From assembly GCF_005222815.1 (NCBI RefSeq), contig NZ_STGB01000002.1, positions 124,001 to 188,000 on the forward strand: DNA of 64,000 bases, in the 5' to 3' direction. Positions 61,434 through 64,000 of the stretch are shown one piece after another; position 1 is the first letter of the stretch, and each line of letters begins with the position of its first letter. This stretch comes from Roseomonas sp. AR75 (lineage in GTDB: Bacteria > Pseudomonadota > Alphaproteobacteria > Acetobacterales > Acetobacteraceae). The translations under genes and the position numbers were made by a program. The notes under the pieces were generated by a model. That model was not told the origin of the DNA. It did not search any database and saw only the letters and a program-made list of their open reading frames with translations.

Positions 61434-62243
61434 ATGGAGCGGCCTTTCGTCGAGATCACCGGCGTTGCCATGCGCTACGGCGGCGTCGAAGGGACGCTGG
61501 CGTTGCAGGGCACCACGCTGGACGTGAAGAAGGGCGAGTTCATCGCCGTCGTCGGCCCCTCCGGCTGCGGCAAGTCCACGCTGATGCGGCTGGTCACCGG
61601 GCTCTGGCCAGCCACCGCCGGCACCGTGGTGGTGGCCGGGCAGGAGGTGGCGGGGCCGCTTTCCATCGCGGGGATGGCCTTCCAGAACCCCACGCTGCTG
61701 CCCTGGCGCAACATCCTGGACAACGTGATGCTGCCGCTCGAGGTGGTGGAGCCGCATCGCCGCAAGCTCCGCTCCGAACGCGCCCAGTACGAGGCCCGCG
61801 CGCGCGAGTTGCTGCGCCTGGTCGGGCTGGAGGGCTTCGACCAGAAATTCCCCTGGCAGCTCTCGGGCGGCATGCAGCAGCGCGCCAGCCTCTGCCGCGC
61901 GCTGATCCACGAGCCCGCCCTGCTGATGCTGGACGAACCCTTCGCCGCGCTCGACATCTTCACGCGCGAGGACCTCTGGTCGGTGCTGCAGGATGTCTGG
62001 ATCGCGCGCCGGCCGACCGTGATCCTCGTCACCCACGACCTCCGCGAGGCCGCCTTCCTGTCCGACAGGGTGCTGGTGATGTCCTCCCGTCCCGGCCGCA
62101 TCATTGCGGAGCGCGTTGTGGACTTCCCGCGGCCGCGCACGCTGGAGGACACCTACAAGCCGGAGTTCGTCTCCCTCGTGCATGACCTGCGCGAGTACAT
62201 CAGTGCCGCCCGGAAGGGCGAGGAGGTCGCCCATGCCCAGTGA
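61434..62243 (+). CDS. ABC transporter ATP-binding protein, nitrate/sulfonate/taurine (SsuB/TauB) type
   Basis: The 269-aa ATPase has Walker A GPSGCGKST, the family-typical MAFQNPTLLPWRNILDNVMLP, signature LSGGMQQRASLCRAL and Walker B LLMLDEPFAALDIFTR, with H-loop VTHDLREAAFLSDRV. These are hallmarks of the NitT/TauT family (nitrate, sulfonates, taurine, pyrimidine precursors, bicarbonate). The start at 61434 has AGGGGG at 6 nt. Its end overlaps the permease start by 11 nt. No binding-protein gene is present on either side within the window, so the substrate is unknown. Confidence 0.91.
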   Translation: MERPFVEITGVAMRYGGVEGTLALQGTTLDVKKGEFIAVVGPSGCGKSTLMRLVTGLWPATAGTVVVAGQEVAGPLSIAGMAFQNPTLLPWRNILDNVMLPLEVVEPHRRKLRSERAQYEARARELLRLVGLEGFDQKFPWQLSGGMQQRASLCRALIHEPALLMLDEPFAALDIFTREDLWSVLQDVWIARRPTVILVTHDLREAAFLSDRVLVMSSRPGRIIAERVVDFPRPRTLEDTYKPEFVSLVHDLREYISAARKGEEVAHAQ

Positions 62244-63120
62244 GGCCGCACTCGCGCCCGGCGTGGTCGCCGGCGACAACGGCATGTCGCCGGAGGCGCT
62301 GCGGCGCCTGGAATCCATGGCCGCCGCCGCGCGGCGCCGCCGCCGGCTGCAGACCGCCCTGCCCTGGCTGGTGATCATCGGCATGTTCCTGGTGTGGGAA
62401 ATCGCGGTCCGCGCCTTCGACGTGCCGGAATTCGTGCTGCCCGCGCCCAGCGCCATCGCCGCCAGCATGGTGAAGTGGTGGTGGCCGCTGATGGACAATG
62501 CCTGGCAGACCACGATGACGACGCTGATCGGCTTCGGCCTGGCGATCGTCTTCGGGCTGCTGCTGGGCATCGCCATCGGCAGCTCGACGCTGCTCTATCA
62601 CGGGCTCTATCCGCTGCTGATCGGCTTCAACTCCATCCCGAAGGTCGCGGTGGTGCCGATCCTGGTGATCTGGTTCGGCATCGGCACGGTGCCCGCCGTG
62701 ATCACAGCCTTCCTGATCAGCTTCTTCCCCATCGTGGTGAACGTCGCCACCGGCATCGCGACGGTGGAGCCGGAGTTGCGCGACGTGCTGCGCGCGCTGG
62801 GCGCGCGGCACACCGACATCATCCGCAAGGTCGGCCTGCCGCGCGCGATGCCGTATTTCTTCGCCTCGCTGAAGATCTCGATCACGGTCGCCTTCGTCGG
62901 CTCGATCATCGCGGAGACGGTCGCGGCGAACAAAGGCATCGGCCACCTGATGATCCTGGCCTCCTCGCGCTTCGACGTGCCGCTGGTCTTCGCGGGGCTG
63001 ATCGTCACCGCGATCCTCGGCGTGGTGCTCTATGTCATCGCCGTGGCGATCGAGAACCGCACCACCGGCTGGGCCATGCGCGGGCAGAACGACCAGCAGG
63101 TGAAGTTCGGCGGCGCATGA
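62233..63120 (+). CDS. ABC transporter permease, nitrate/sulfonate/taurine (SsuC/TauC) type
   Basis: The 295-aa permease has about six membrane spans from residue 35 onward (ALPWLVIIGMFLVWEIAVRA and so on). The BPD_transp_1 EAA loop appears as ELRDVLRALGARHTDIIRKVGLPRAMPYFFASLKISI, quoted only in part. SIIAETVAANKGIGHLM is typical of SsuC/TauC. The start ATG 62233 has AGGAGG about 6 nt upstream, inside the ATPase gene. A long N-terminal cytosolic tail (about 30 aa, Arg-rich) precedes the first span. It is followed by a strong bidirectional hairpin. Confidence 0.91.
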   Translation: MPSEAALAPGVVAGDNGMSPEALRRLESMAAAARRRRRLQTALPWLVIIGMFLVWEIAVRAFDVPEFVLPAPSAIAASMVKWWWPLMDNAWQTTMTTLIGFGLAIVFGLLLGIAIGSSTLLYHGLYPLLIGFNSIPKVAVVPILVIWFGIGTVPAVITAFLISFFPIVVNVATGIATVEPELRDVLRALGARHTDIIRKVGLPRAMPYFFASLKISITVAFVGSIIAETVAANKGIGHLMILASSRFDVPLVFAGLIVTAILGVVLYVIAVAIENRTTGWAMRGQNDQQVKFGGA

Positions 63121-63127
63121 CGGCGTC

Positions 63128-63154
63128 GGGGAGCGGGGCGCCTCCCCGCTCCCC
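63128..63154. terminator. Perfect 11-bp GC hairpin between convergent genes
   Basis: GGGGAGCGGGG (63128-63138) pairs with CCCCGCTCCCC (63144-63154) around a 5-nt loop. It lies just after the permease stop and just after the stop of the convergent membrane-protein gene, so it may serve both. There is no U-run. Confidence 0.6.
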
Positions 63155-63162
63155 CGCCGCGA

Positions 63163-64000
63163 TCAGCCGCGGCGCAGCGGACACAGGGCCAGCGGCCCAC
63201 CGATGCTGGTCGTCAGCCGGCGGCACGCCGCGAAATCGGCGACAAGCCCGTGGCGCGCCAGCGAAGCGGCCACCGGCGCCTCGCCGCCCGGCGTCATCAG
63301 CACCAGCAGGCTGCCCTCATGGGTCGCGATGCGCTGTGCGATCTCCCCGTCGAACCCGGTCACGAGGCGTCCCGCCGGATCGTCATGCGCGACGATGCGC
63401 AGGAACGGCACCTCCGGCGGGAAGAAGGGGATGACGAAAGCGTTCGGCCTCCAGCCGCGATGCCAGCCGGGCACGACCACCAGCGCATCGTCCAGCGCCA
63501 TTCCCTCGGGCGGTGCCACTGCGACGAAGGGCGACCAGAGCGCGCCCGCCCAGGGGATGCGGTCCCGGTTGCTCGGCTGGATCGGCAGCACCACGAGCAT
63601 CAGCGCCAGCGCCAGCAGCCGCGCCGCGCGCCCCGCCAGCGGCAGGAACCCGACCGCCGCGACGACGGCAAGCGGCGCCAGCATCTCGAGCGGGATGGCG
63701 TAGCGATAGATCGAGAACAGGTAGAGCCAGATCAGGTAGCCGGCCGCGATGGTGAACAGCACGAACAGCGCCGCGCGGCGCTCCGCCAGCAGGTTGGCGG
63801 CGCGCGGCCGCAGCAGCGCGAGGACGAGGCCGGCCGGCACCAGCACATAGGCGACCAGCAGCTTCGGATCGCGCACCGGGCTGTCCACGCGCCAGGGCAT
63901 GCGCAGCATCACCCAGGGATAGACCAGGGCCTCCCACAGGTCGCGCGGCAGCGCGTGGCGCGTGCGCATGTCGGCGATCGGGCCGAGGGGCGAGCGGAAG
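63163..64000 (-). CDS. Polytopic membrane protein, 5' end beyond the right edge
   Basis: The C-terminal 279 residues are visible, and the frame stays open to the window edge (codons for FRSPLGPIAD precede the first internal ATG at 63969). It has four or so hydrophobic segments ([62 protein letters not shown]). A soluble C-terminal domain of about 110 residues follows. The layout is like the C-terminus of membrane glycosyltransferases (GT39/GT87 type), but no catalytic motif is in view, so this is a guess. It converges on the ABC permease gene. Confidence 0.6.
   Translation of the reverse strand, partial: FRSPLGPIADMRTRHALPRDLWEALVYPWVMLRMPWRVDSPVRDPKLLVAYVLVPAGLVLALLRPRAANLLAERRAALFVLFTIAAGYLIWLYLFSIYRYAIPLEMLAPLAVVAAVGFLPLAGRAARLLALALMLVVLPIQPSNRDRIPWAGALWSPFVAVAPPEGMALDDALVVVPGWHRGWRPNAFVIPFFPPEVPFLRIVAHDDPAGRLVTGFDGEIAQRIATHEGSLLVLMTPGGEAPVAASLARHGLVADFAACRRLTTSIGGPLALCPLRRG

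Overview
The window is very GC-rich, densely packed bacterial chromosome of alphaproteobacterial type. The best fit is Acetobacteraceae (Roseomonas-like). This rests on the codon bias, the TamA/TamB pair, a methylsuccinyl-CoA dehydrogenase of the ethylmalonyl-CoA pathway, class II DAHP synthase, Tat-type solute-binding proteins and paired palindromic repeats of a kind common in alphaproteobacteria. The placement is inferred from gene content only. I saw no rRNA, tRNA, CRISPR array, transposase or integrase.

Layout. 1-4.7 kb: a truncated ADP-forming acetate-CoA ligase-like gene, an HSL-type esterase, a YegD-like Hsp70 and an M20 amidohydrolase. 4.7-10.4 kb: tamA-tamB, for outer-membrane protein assembly. 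10.4-18.7 kb: a membrane metallophosphoesterase, a methyltransferase, a 61-aa ORF, an ABC-F protein, a DMT exporter, an M24 peptidase and two glutathione transferases. 18.7-23.7 kb: a livG-livF-SBP-livH-livM operon ending in a GAF-domain gene. 23.8-30.2 kb: cytochrome c, a class III aminotransferase and, divergently, an Mct-like CoA transferase, an Mcd-like dehydrogenase and a DEAD-box helicase.

30.2-34.9 kb: an orphan phage-type spike/fibre gene, the only long non-coding stretch (31376-31908), and an SCP2-thiolase / enoyl-CoA hydratase / M14 deacylase operon. The non-coding stretch holds a near-perfect sigma-54 promoter about 70 bp upstream of a canonical intrinsic terminator. I read this as an RpoN-dependent small RNA of about 90 nt. 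35-38.9 kb: DAHP synthase, nicotinate phosphoribosyltransferase and a DMT transporter, translationally coupled. 39-49.7 kb: dppBCDF-type peptide transporter genes preceded by four tandem paralogous solute-binding protein genes, with a perfect GC hairpin in each gap between the binding proteins.

49.7-54.7 kb: a methyltransferase, an aldehyde dehydrogenase, a 3-hydroxyisobutyrate dehydrogenase-like enzyme, GtrA and a GT2 glycosyltransferase. 54.7-59.2 kb: a type I secretion cassette (173-aa membrane protein, PrtD-type ABC exporter, HlyD-type adaptor, 103-aa protein) with no RTX substrate in view, closed by two long palindromes and a hairpin repeat. 59.2-64 kb: galE, mepA, a nitrate/sulfonate-type ABC ATPase and permease without a binding protein, and a truncated polytopic membrane protein at the right edge.

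How the genes work together. Many genes overlap by 1-4 nt (ATGA, TGATG), so translational coupling is the rule. The main themes are uptake of amino acids and peptides, CoA-thioester (C5 dicarboxylate and fatty-acid-like) metabolism, and envelope assembly and secretion.
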